5,857 nt of DNA, from positions 1-5,857 of the forward strand of contig JAJBTP010000510.1 in NCBI GenBank assembly GCA_020860805.1, read 5' to 3'. The stretch comes from Tannerellaceae bacterium (GTDB taxonomy: Bacteria; Bacteroidota; Bacteroidia; Bacteroidales; Tannerellaceae). The position numbers and the translations under genes were made by a program. Below the pieces are notes generated by a model that did not search any database, was not told the DNA's origin, and worked only from the letters and a program-made list of their open reading frames with translations. This document shows, piece by piece, positions 1 through 5,820 of the stretch (position 1 is the first letter of the stretch; the number at the start of each line of letters is the position of its first letter).

Positions 1-13
1 TTTGCGACTTGTT

Positions 14-27
14 TGCATAAATATACA
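14..27. promoter_or_regulatory. Putative ARG box (ArgR operator) in front of argR
   Basis: The 14 bases TGCATAAATATACA form an imperfect palindrome of the type TGnAT-wwww-ATnCA. This agrees with the ArgR operator half-site consensus TGAAT/ATTCA at all but one position in each half. It ends two bases before the argR start codon at 30, so bound repressor would cover the start of transcription or translation. A TTTG at 12-15 could belong to a weak -7 promoter element, but any -33 element would lie outside the window. Autoregulation of argR and control of the downstream arginine genes is the natural inference. Only one box is visible, whereas ArgR often binds pairs; a partner could lie upstream of the window. 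Confidence 0.6.
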
Positions 28-29
28 GT

Positions 30-481
30 ATGAAAACAAAAAAAAGAACGACTTGAAGCAATATGCCGGATTATCCGGACGGAGAAGGTTTGTAATCAGG
101 AGGAGTTAGTGAACCATTTGAATAAGCGTGGATTCTCAACTACTCAGGCAACCTTATCTCGTGATATCAAACAGCTTAAAATCGTTAAAGTCCCGGACGG
201 AGAGAATAAGTATGTATATTGCCTGCCGGAACAGGTTGTAAATCTCCAGGTAACTAATACAGACCCGGTATATCACCCGAATATTGAATTTTCGGGTAAT
301 CTGGCTGTTATTAAAACACGGTCCCGGATGGGCTATGGGAATTGCGTCTGATATTGACACGCATGCATCCAAAGAGATTCTGGGAACAATAGCCGGAGAC
401 GATACCATCCTGGTTATCCCACGGGAAGGTTATAACCGGGAAGAAATAGCAAATGCTTTAATACGTTTTATATCAGATTAA
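30..481 (+). pseudogene. argR: Arginine repressor ArgR, interrupted by two +1 frameshifts
   Basis: ArgR is the hexameric, arginine-sensing transcription factor that represses arginine synthesis genes. Removing one A from the A8 run at 38-45 and one G near 331-332 restores a 149-residue protein, a normal length for the family. The restored protein starts at ATG 30 (MKTKKERLEA). It has the N-terminal winged-helix signature TQATLSRDIKQL at about residues 38-49 and the C-terminal arginine-binding and oligomerisation signature GTIAGDDTI at about 118-126. As written, ATG 30 meets a TGA at 54-56 after eight codons. The DNA-binding part continues in the next frame to a TGA at 349-351, and the C-terminal domain is in the third frame up to TAA 479-481. 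No single frame encodes both domains. The gene leads an arginine operon and sits behind an ARG box, which fits the identity. It may be a true pseudogene or may reflect two sequencing insertions; the sequence cannot distinguish these. Confidence 0.88.
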
Positions 482-526
482 AATATTCGATATCAGTATT
501 TATCATTATTACCGCTGACGAAAGTA

Positions 527-1129
527 ATGAAAGAAGAATTAGAGATTGATGTAATGGTGGCCGACGAAAGCCATGTGGTATATGTAGATACAATTCTGGA
601 TACCATTGAGGCTGCCGCTAAAGTCCGGGGGACAGGTATTGCCAGCCGCTCACACGAATATGTGGCTCAGAAAATGCGTGAGGGGAAAGTAATTATCGCC
701 CTGGATGGTGATAAATTTGCGGGCTTCAGTTACATTGAATCCTGGGGCAACAAACAATATGTTGCGACCTCCGGATTAATTGTAGCCGATGGTTATCGCC
801 AGTTAGGCTTAGCCAAGCGGATTAAACACGCTGCTTTTGAACTGGCCCGTTTACGATGGCCTAAAGCTAAACTATTCAGTCTGACTTCCGGAAGCGCCGT
901 CATGAAAATGAATACGGAATTGGGCTATATTCCGGTTACATTTGCTGAATTGACAGACGATGAAGCATTCTGGAAAAGTTGCGAAGGGTGTATTAACCAT
1001 GATGTATTAATACGTACTGAACGACGATACTGTATCTGTACAGCTATGTTATTCGATGCAAATGACCCACGTTGTCAGCTACTCGAAGAAAAGCACAGGT
1101 TATTACGTAAAAGGAAAGAAGAAAATTAA
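527..1129 (+). CDS. GNAT-family N-acyltransferase, probable N-acyl(succinyl/acetyl)glutamate synthase
   Basis: This 200-residue protein has a GNAT fold. The acyl-CoA-binding motif A is RQLGLA at residues 91-96 (R/QxxGxA pattern), preceded by the beta strand SGLIVADGY (82-90) and followed by a helix to about 110. A motif-B-like stretch, MKMNTELGYIPV (126-137), follows. The C-terminal part carries five cysteines at 152, 155, 169, 171 and 183, in C-x2-C and C-x-C arrangement, which could bind a metal. The gene lies 45 bases after argR and 8 bases before argG, inside an arginine operon that shows no argA or argJ. It is therefore the best candidate for the first step, acyl-CoA + glutamate to N-acylglutamate. 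In Bacteroides the later intermediates are N-succinylated, so succinyl-CoA may be the donor. I recall the Bacteroides thetaiotaomicron counterpart being proposed for this role but could not check it. The fold is confident; the substrate is inferred from context. Confidence 0.8.
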   Translation: MKEELEIDVMVADESHVVYVDTILDTIEAAAKVRGTGIASRSHEYVAQKMREGKVIIALDGDKFAGFSYIESWGNKQYVATSGLIVADGYRQLGLAKRIKHAAFELARLRWPKAKLFSLTSGSAVMKMNTELGYIPVTFAELTDDEAFWKSCEGCINHDVLIRTERRYCICTAMLFDANDPRCQLLEEKHRLLRKRKEEN

Positions 1130-1137
1130 AAAATTTA

Positions 1138-2349
1138 ATGCATATGAAAAGAAAAGTAGTTTTAGCATTCAGTGGAGGATTAGATACCTCTTATTGCGCC
1201 ATGTATCTGGCTAAAGAAAAAAATTTCGAAGTATACACAGCCCTTGTAAACACAGGAGGATTCAGTGAAGAAGAATGTAAAGCCATTGAAGAAAGAGCTT
1301 ACAAACTCGGAGCTGTAAAACACGTAACTCTGAATGTTGAACAGGAGTATTACGATAAAAGTATCAAATATATGATTTTCGGTAATGTACTCCGTAATGG
1401 TACCTATCCGATTTCAGTAAGTTCTGAACGCGTTTTTCAGGCATTAGCTATCATTAACTATGCCAAAGAGATTGGTGCGGACGCAGTAGCTCACGGTAGT
1501 ACAGGTGCAGGAAATGACCAGGTTCGTTTCGACCTGACTTTTGATGTGATTGCACCTGAAATTGAAATTATTACTCCAACACGGGATATGAATCTGAGTC
1601 GTGAGTATGAAATCAATTATCTGAAAGAACATGGTTACGAAGCCGATTTCGTAAAAATGGAATATTCTATTAATAAAGGTCTTTGGGGAACAAGCGTAGG
1701 AGGTAAAGAAACATTGCATTCCAACCAGACACTTCCGGAAACAGCTTATCCTTCTCAATTGGAAGCAGAAGAACAGGAAGAAGATATTTTCATTGACTTC
1801 ACGGAAGGTGAAATTACAGGTGTAAACGGAGTAACCTATGAAAATAAACTGGATGCTATCCGTAAAGTTGAAGAGTTAGGAGCACGTTGGGCGATTGGAC
1901 GCGATATGCATATCGGTGATACGATTATTGGTATTAAAGGACGTGTAGGATTTGAAGCTGCCGGACCTCTATTAATTATAAATGCACACAAAATGCTTGA
2001 AAAACATACACTGACCAAATGGCAACAATACTGGAAAGAACAGTTAAGCACCTGGTATGGTATGTTTCTGCATGAAGCACAATACCTTGAGCCGGTAATG
2101 CGTGATATGGAAGCTTTCCTGGAAAGTTCTCAACAAAATGTAACCGGACGTGTAATCATTACTTTACGCCCTTATACCTATACATTAGTAGGAGTTGAAA
2201 GCGAATTTGACCTTATGAAAAGTGACTTCGGCGTATATGGAGAAGAGCAGAAAGCATGGACAGCAGATGATGTAAAAGGATTCACTAAAATTCTGGGTAA
2301 CCAGATGAAGATATTTTATTCAGTTCAAAAGAAAAACGATAAAGAATGA
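1138..2349 (+). CDS. argG: Argininosuccinate synthase
   Basis: ArgG joins citrulline and aspartate using ATP to give argininosuccinate plus AMP and pyrophosphate, the next-to-last step of arginine synthesis, in the cytoplasm. The 403-residue product has the N-type ATP pyrophosphatase loop FSGGLDTS at residues 11-18 and the conserved stretch AHGSTGAGNDQVRFD at 118-132, which lines the nucleotide and substrate site. The synthetase and multimerisation regions follow, including IGRDMHIGDTIIGIKGRVGF (253-272). Length and sequence are as expected for Bacteroidetes ArgG, with no interruption. A second in-frame ATG at 1144 gives MKRKVVLAFSGG, which resembles the usual start of relatives, so the true start may be 1144 (401 residues). 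Neither start has a Shine-Dalgarno sequence, which is normal in this phylum. The gene starts 8 bases after the GNAT and its stop overlaps the argC start in an ATGA, suggesting translational coupling. Confidence 0.97.
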   Translation: MHMKRKVVLAFSGGLDTSYCAMYLAKEKNFEVYTALVNTGGFSEEECKAIEERAYKLGAVKHVTLNVEQEYYDKSIKYMIFGNVLRNGTYPISVSSERVFQALAIINYAKEIGADAVAHGSTGAGNDQVRFDLTFDVIAPEIEIITPTRDMNLSREYEINYLKEHGYEADFVKMEYSINKGLWGTSVGGKETLHSNQTLPETAYPSQLEAEEQEEDIFIDFTEGEITGVNGVTYENKLDAIRKVEELGARWAIGRDMHIGDTIIGIKGRVGFEAAGPLLIINAHKMLEKHTLTKWQQYWKEQLSTWYGMFLHEAQYLEPVMRDMEAFLESSQQNVTGRVIITLRPYTYTLVGVESEFDLMKSDFGVYGEEQKAWTADDVKGFTKILGNQMKIFYSVQKKNDKE

Positions 2350-3314
2350 TTAAAATAGGTATTATAGGAGGAGCCGGGTATACAGCAGGCGAATTAATCA
2401 GGCTCCTTATTAACCACCCGGATGCACAGATTATATTTATCAATAGCAGCAGTAACGCCGGAAATAAAATTACGGATGTACATAGCGGGTTATTCGGAGA
2501 AACAGATTTGAGTTTCACCGGCGAACTCCCATTGGATAGTATTGACTTATTATTTTTCTGTACAGCACATGGAGATACCAAAAAATTTATGGAATCCCAT
2601 ACTATACCGGAAAAAGTAAAAATCATAGATTTATCAACCGATTATCGCCATAAAGCAGAGGGAAACCCATTTATTTACGGCCTTCCTGAATTGAATAGGC
2701 GCGCGATATGCGAGTCTCAATATATAGCAAATCCCGGATGTTTTGCAACCTGTATCCAGTTAGGATTACTCCCTTTAGCAAAACATCTGATGCTGAACAA
2801 CGAGATTCATGTAAATGCAATTACCGGTTCTACCGGTGCAGGTGTAAAACCGACCTCTACCTCTCATTTCAGCTGGAGAAATGACAATATATCTATTTAT
2901 AAGCCTTTTGAACATCAGCATCTGACAGAAATCAACCAGAGTCTGGTACAATTGCAGAACAGTTTCAATAGCGCTATTAATTTCATTCCGGTACGTGGTA
3001 ATTTTTCACGTGGCATTTTTGCATCTATCTATATGGATTGTAAAGTGGAACTGGATGAAATCAAACGAATGTATGAAGCGTATTATGAAGATCATTCATT
3101 TACCTTCATCACAGATAAAAATCCGGATTTAAAACAGGTAGTTAATACAAACAAGTGTTTAATTAACCTTCAGAAATTCGGAAATAAACTATTAATCATT
3201 TCGATGATTGATAATCTGTTGAAAGGTGCAAGCGGACAGGCTATTCACAACATGAACCTGATATTCGGCCTGGAAGAAACCGTTGGGCTTCACCTGAAAC
3301 CATCAGCATTTTAG
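2346..3314 (+). CDS. argC: N-acetyl- (or N-succinyl-) gamma-glutamyl-phosphate reductase
   Basis: ArgC reduces N-acyl-glutamyl-5-phosphate with NADPH to the N-acyl-glutamate semialdehyde, the third step of the pathway. The 322-residue protein opens with the Rossmann nucleotide-binding loop GIIGGAGYTAGEL (residues 5-17). It has the catalytic cysteine in NPGCFAT (129-135, Cys132) and a conserved histidine in FEHQHLTEI (188-196) that fits the usual catalytic base. NLLKGASGQA (290-299) near the C-terminus is another family hallmark. Together these mark the semialdehyde-dehydrogenase fold of ArgC type 1. The start codon overlaps the argG stop by four bases (ATGA), so start choice is secure and the two genes are cotranslated. 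Bacteroides carbamoyltransferase is known to use succinylornithine, so this enzyme may work on the succinyl derivative; nothing in the sequence decides that. Confidence 0.96.
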   Translation: MIKIGIIGGAGYTAGELIRLLINHPDAQIIFINSSSNAGNKITDVHSGLFGETDLSFTGELPLDSIDLLFFCTAHGDTKKFMESHTIPEKVKIIDLSTDYRHKAEGNPFIYGLPELNRRAICESQYIANPGCFATCIQLGLLPLAKHLMLNNEIHVNAITGSTGAGVKPTSTSHFSWRNDNISIYKPFEHQHLTEINQSLVQLQNSFNSAINFIPVRGNFSRGIFASIYMDCKVELDEIKRMYEAYYEDHSFTFITDKNPDLKQVVNTNKCLINLQKFGNKLLIISMIDNLLKGASGQAIHNMNLIFGLEETVGLHLKPSAF

Positions 3315-3332
3315 AATTTGCCTGGCAAATTC
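3314..3332. repeat. Perfect 9-bp inverted repeat at the argC stop codon
   Basis: GAATTTGCC, a single T, and GGCAAATTC form a perfect palindrome beginning at the last base of the argC stop codon. As RNA it could fold as an 8-bp stem with a 3-base loop. No T run follows, so it is not a typical intrinsic terminator. It might stabilise the argC end of the message, pause polymerase or bind a regulator; the function is unknown. Confidence 0.55.
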
Positions 3333-3333
3333 A

Positions 3334-3399
3334 ATAGGTAACAGTTGGCGGATAGTAGCACGTTCACTACCCACTACCAGCTATTAACTATCAACTTCT
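3334..3399. repeat. Imperfect palindromic heptamer repeat in the argC-argD spacer
   Basis: The arms 3334-3348 and 3377-3391 are inverted copies matching at 12 of 15 positions, with a further imperfect match inside (GGATAGTA at 3350-3357 against CACTACCC at 3365-3372). The right side reads as five consecutive 7-base units from 3365 to 3399: CACTACC, CACTACC, AGCTATT, AACTATC, AACTTCT. It occupies the argD leader. It also creates a spurious in-frame extension of argD back to ATG 3345. I recognise this style of sequence as a dispersed intergenic repeat of Bacteroidetes, but cannot search for copies here. Confidence 0.6.
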
Positions 3400-3413
3400 T
3401 AAAAAAAGAAATT

Positions 3414-4538
3414 ATGAACTTATTTGATGTATACCCTTTATTCAATATAGAGATTGTAAAAGGAAAAGGTTGTCATGTATGGGATACCGAAGGAACCGAA
3501 TACCTGGATTTATACGGCGGACATGCGGTCATTTCAGTAGGCCACAGTCATCCGGAATACGTAGCAGCCATTACAGACCAGGTAAATAAATTAGGTTTTT
3601 ACTCTAATTCGGTTATCAATTCCTTACAACAAAAGTTAGCAGATAAATTAGGCAAAGCTTCAGGTTATAACGATTATGCCTTATTCCTTATTAATTCGGG
3701 AGCTGAAGCAAATGAAAATGCATTAAAACTGGCTTCTTTCCACAACGGTAAAAAACGGGTAATTGCCTTTAAAAAGGCATTTCACGGAAGAACCTCCGCT
3801 GCTGTACGAGTGACAGATAACCCCAGTATCATAGCTCCGGTTAATGAAGACCTTCCCGTTACCTATCTTCCTTTAAATGATATTGAAGCTATTGAAACAG
3901 AATTAAAGAAGGGAGATGTTTCTTCTATCATCATTGAAGGTATACAGGGCGTAGGTGGAATTCAATTTCCTACAGACACCTTCCTGAAACAGCTCAGAGA
4001 TATCTGTAACCAATATGATACAGTCTTAATTCTGGACGAAATTCAATCCGGATATGGCCGGAGTGGCAAATTCTTTGCCCATCAATACGCAGACATTCGT
4101 CCGGACATCATCACTGTAGGGAAAGGCATCGGAAACGGTTTTCCATTAGCAGGTGTATTAATTAGCCCCATCTTTAAGCCCTCATATGGTATGTTAGGTA
4201 CTACATTCGGCGGTAATCATTTAGCCTGTGCTGCCGGTATTGCAGTATTAGACATTATGGAAAAAGAAAAACTGGTAGACAATGCGGCTAAAGTTGGAGA
4301 ATACCTAATGAATGAACTACAGTTACTACCCGGTATCAAAGAAATCAGAGGCAGAGGTTTGATGATTGGTATTGAATTCCAGGACTCTATCAAGACTGTA
4401 CGGAATAAACTGTTATTTGAAGAAAAAGTTTTTACCGGTATTGCCGGAACAAACACAATCCGTTTACTTCCTCCATTAACTCTAACAATGGAAGAGGCCG
4501 CCGAAGCAATTAAACGCATAAAAAAAGCACTCCTATAA
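3414..4538 (+). CDS. argD: N-acetylornithine (or N-succinylornithine) aminotransferase
   Basis: ArgD transfers an amino group from glutamate to N-acyl-glutamate semialdehyde to give N-acylornithine, using pyridoxal phosphate. The product from ATG 3414 has 374 residues, a little short but normal for class III aminotransferases of this type. Visible motifs are NSGAEANENALKLA (94-107, phosphate-binding region), FHGRT (123-127), LDEIQSGYGRSGKF (207-220, with Asp208 contacting the cofactor ring), the Schiff-base lysine Lys237 in TVGKGIGNGFPLA (234-246), and GTTFGGNHLACAAG (262-275). An upstream in-frame ATG at 3345 would add 23 residues, but these are encoded by the palindromic repeat and do not look like family sequence, so 3414 is preferred; it is preceded by an A-rich stretch. 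The 99-base gap after argC is the largest spacing within the arginine genes, yet no terminator or clear promoter is seen, so it probably belongs to the same operon. Confidence 0.95.
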   Translation: MNLFDVYPLFNIEIVKGKGCHVWDTEGTEYLDLYGGHAVISVGHSHPEYVAAITDQVNKLGFYSNSVINSLQQKLADKLGKASGYNDYALFLINSGAEANENALKLASFHNGKKRVIAFKKAFHGRTSAAVRVTDNPSIIAPVNEDLPVTYLPLNDIEAIETELKKGDVSSIIIEGIQGVGGIQFPTDTFLKQLRDICNQYDTVLILDEIQSGYGRSGKFFAHQYADIRPDIITVGKGIGNGFPLAGVLISPIFKPSYGMLGTTFGGNHLACAAGIAVLDIMEKEKLVDNAAKVGEYLMNELQLLPGIKEIRGRGLMIGIEFQDSIKTVRNKLLFEEKVFTGIAGTNTIRLLPPLTLTMEEAAEAIKRIKKALL

Positions 4539-4541
4539 ATG

Positions 4542-4606
4542 AAATTGACAGTTGACAATTAATTAATTAAAAGAATTGTCAATTGTCAATTGTTAATTGT
4601 CAATTT
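4542..4606. repeat. Palindromic heptamer repeat between argD and prs
   Basis: The arms 4542-4560 and 4588-4606 are inverted copies identical at 17 of 19 positions. Both differences become G-U pairs in RNA (4551 with 4597, 4554 with 4594), so the whole 19-bp stem can form on the + strand transcript. The right half holds four tandem 7-base units from 4574 to 4601: AATTGTC, AATTGTC, AATTGTT, AATTGTC. The left half has the reverse-complement units, followed by a TTAA-type run at 4558-4570. No T run follows, so it is a poor intrinsic terminator, though it could protect the 3' end of the arginine message. Its right end overlaps the prs promoter region. Confidence 0.8.
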
Positions 4607-4619
4607 GTTTGTACTTTTG
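4589..4619 (+). promoter_or_regulatory. Bacteroidetes-type promoter of prs
   Basis: TACTTTTG at 4612-4619 is an exact match to the Bacteroidetes -7 consensus TAnnTTTG. ATTG at 4589-4592 matches three of four bases of the -33 element TTTG and lies 19 bases upstream, the usual spacing. Transcription would begin a few bases after 4619, giving a leader of roughly 40 bases before the prs start at 4664. The -33 element lies inside the heptamer repeat. The element and spacing are seen; promoter activity is inferred. Confidence 0.72.
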
Positions 4620-4663
4620 CACCAAAATTCAACGCAATACAACGTAAAGTTAATATTTGAATA

Positions 4664-5608
4664 ATGAGTGCACAAACTCCTTTCCTTTTATTTTCGGGTA
4701 CCAGATCCCGTTATCTCGCTGATAAAATTTGCAAGAGTCTTGGTTTACCGTTAGGACAAATGAACATTCAGTACTTCGCTGATGGTGAATTCTCAGTTTC
4801 TTATGAAGAGTCTATTCGTGGACGGGATGTATTTTTAATCCAGTCAACTTTCCCTAATTCTGACAACCTAATGGAATTACTATTAATGATTGATGCGGCA
4901 AAACGTGCTTCTGCCCACTCTATCATTGCTGTTGTTCCTTATTTCGGATGGGCACGCCAGGACAGAAAAGATCAACCCAGGGTTTCTATTGGTGCTAAAT
5001 TGATTGCTGATATGCTTAGCACAGCAGGTATCGACCGTCTTATTACAATGGATTTACATGCAGACCAGATTCAGGGCTTTTTCAACGTGCCTGTGGATCA
5101 CTTGTATGCCTCCTCAGTATTTCTGGAGTTTATCCAGAAAAAACTCCCTATGGATAACCTGGTAATTGCAACTCCTGATGTAGGAGGCACTAAACGTGCC
5201 AGCAGCTATTCAAAATATCTGGGAATACCTATGGTTATTTGTCACAAATCCCGTTTGCGGGCCAACGAAGTGGCAGAAATGCGGATTATCGGTGATGTAG
5301 AAGGTAAAGATGTGCTTCTTGTTGACGATATGGTAGATACTGCCGGAACCATCACTAAAGCGGCTGACCTAATGTTGGCTAACGGTGCCAAATCGGTTCG
5401 TGCGATTGCCAGTCATGCAGTCATGTCAGACCCGGCTTCTCAGCGTGTTGACGATTCAGGATTAACTGAGATTTTCTTTACAGACTCTATCCCCTATCCG
5501 GGGAAAAGCCCAAAAGTTAAAATCCTTTCTATTTCCGATATGTTTGCTGAAGCCATCCGTCGTGTATGCAATGATGAATCTATCAGCAATTTATATGTGA
5601 TAAAATAA
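4664..5608 (+). CDS. prs: Ribose-phosphate pyrophosphokinase (PRPP synthase)
   Basis: Prs transfers pyrophosphate from ATP to ribose-5-phosphate, making PRPP for purine, pyrimidine, histidine, tryptophan and NAD synthesis. The 314-residue product has the usual class I length. Motifs in order: GTRSRYLADKI (12-22), FADGE (38-42), the ATP-binding flexible-loop region YFGWARQDRK (93-102), the family signature DLHADQIQGFF (130-140), and the ribose-phosphate loop VDDMVDTAGT (220-229). All are intact. The start at 4664 gives the expected N-terminus, with FLLFSGTRSR soon after the start. The gene has its own promoter and is followed by a strong terminator, so it is a separate single-gene unit. It shares no pathway step with the arginine genes; adjacency is probably incidental, although PRPP is needed for pyrimidine synthesis, which shares carbamoyl phosphate with arginine. 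Confidence 0.97.
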   Translation: MSAQTPFLLFSGTRSRYLADKICKSLGLPLGQMNIQYFADGEFSVSYEESIRGRDVFLIQSTFPNSDNLMELLLMIDAAKRASAHSIIAVVPYFGWARQDRKDQPRVSIGAKLIADMLSTAGIDRLITMDLHADQIQGFFNVPVDHLYASSVFLEFIQKKLPMDNLVIATPDVGGTKRASSYSKYLGIPMVICHKSRLRANEVAEMRIIGDVEGKDVLLVDDMVDTAGTITKAADLMLANGAKSVRAIASHAVMSDPASQRVDDSGLTEIFFTDSIPYPGKSPKVKILSISDMFAEAIRRVCNDESISNLYVIK

Positions 5609-5643
5609 TGATCCGAATTCGATAAAGAAAAATAATATAATAA

Positions 5644-5682
5644 GAGAGGCTGAAGCTTAGAAATAAGACAGCCTCTTTTTTT
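5644..5682 (+). terminator. Rho-independent terminator after prs
   Basis: AGAGGCTG (5645-5652) and CAGCCTCT (5669-5676) form a perfect 8-bp stem, extendable by a G-U pair at 5644/5677, around a 16-base loop. Seven T residues (5676-5682) follow. It lies 36 bases after the prs stop codon and would end the prs transcript. Confidence 0.9.
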
Positions 5683-5722
5683 CATTCATACCACTAAAAA
5701 ACATTCCCTAAAATGATTTTTT

Positions 5723-5820
5723 ACCTTTCACCCTTCACAAATCGCTGTAACCAACTGATAAACAATACGTAAAAGTGTCAAGGATAGTGTGAAGGATAAG
5801 GCCAACCCTTCACATGCTAT
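5723..5820. repeat. Third palindromic repeat element, downstream of the prs terminator
   Basis: CCTTCACA occurs twice (5732-5739 and 5807-5814) on either side of its reverse complement TGTGAAGG (5788-5795). The downstream pair extends to ATAG (5784-5787) with CTAT (5817-5820) across a two-base bulge. The left copy is preceded by a related unit, giving CTTTCAC-CCTTCAC at 5725-5738. A tandem pair of 12-mers, GTGTCAAGGATA (5775-5786) and GTGTGAAGGATA (5787-5798), differs at one position. No open reading frame or tRNA is visible in the gene-free tail from 5683 to 5857. The style resembles dispersed intergenic repeats of Bacteroidales; the function is unknown. Confidence 0.6.

Noticed and set aside
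2285..2626. Open frame of 113 codons on the - strand across the argG-argC junction
   Set aside because: It lies opposite strongly conserved argG and argC coding sequence and has no recognisable motif; it is a shadow frame.
3317..3347. Possible promoter for argD (TTTG at 3317-3320 and TAAC near 3339)
   Set aside because: The downstream part does not match TAnnTTTG and the spacing is off; a separate argD promoter is not supported.
3345..3413. N-terminal extension of argD from ATG 3345 (23 extra residues)
   Set aside because: The extension is encoded by the palindromic heptamer repeat, ArgD relatives begin near MNLFDVYPL, and ATG 3414 has an A-rich upstream stretch as expected for this phylum.
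4217..4558. Open frame of 113 codons on the - strand opposite the 3' end of argD
   Set aside because: It is antisense to the conserved ArgD C-terminus and starts in the repeat element; no domain or independent signal supports it.
4542..4606. Intrinsic terminator after argD
   Set aside because: The stem is long but AT-rich and is not followed by a T run, so it is described as a repeat rather than a terminator.
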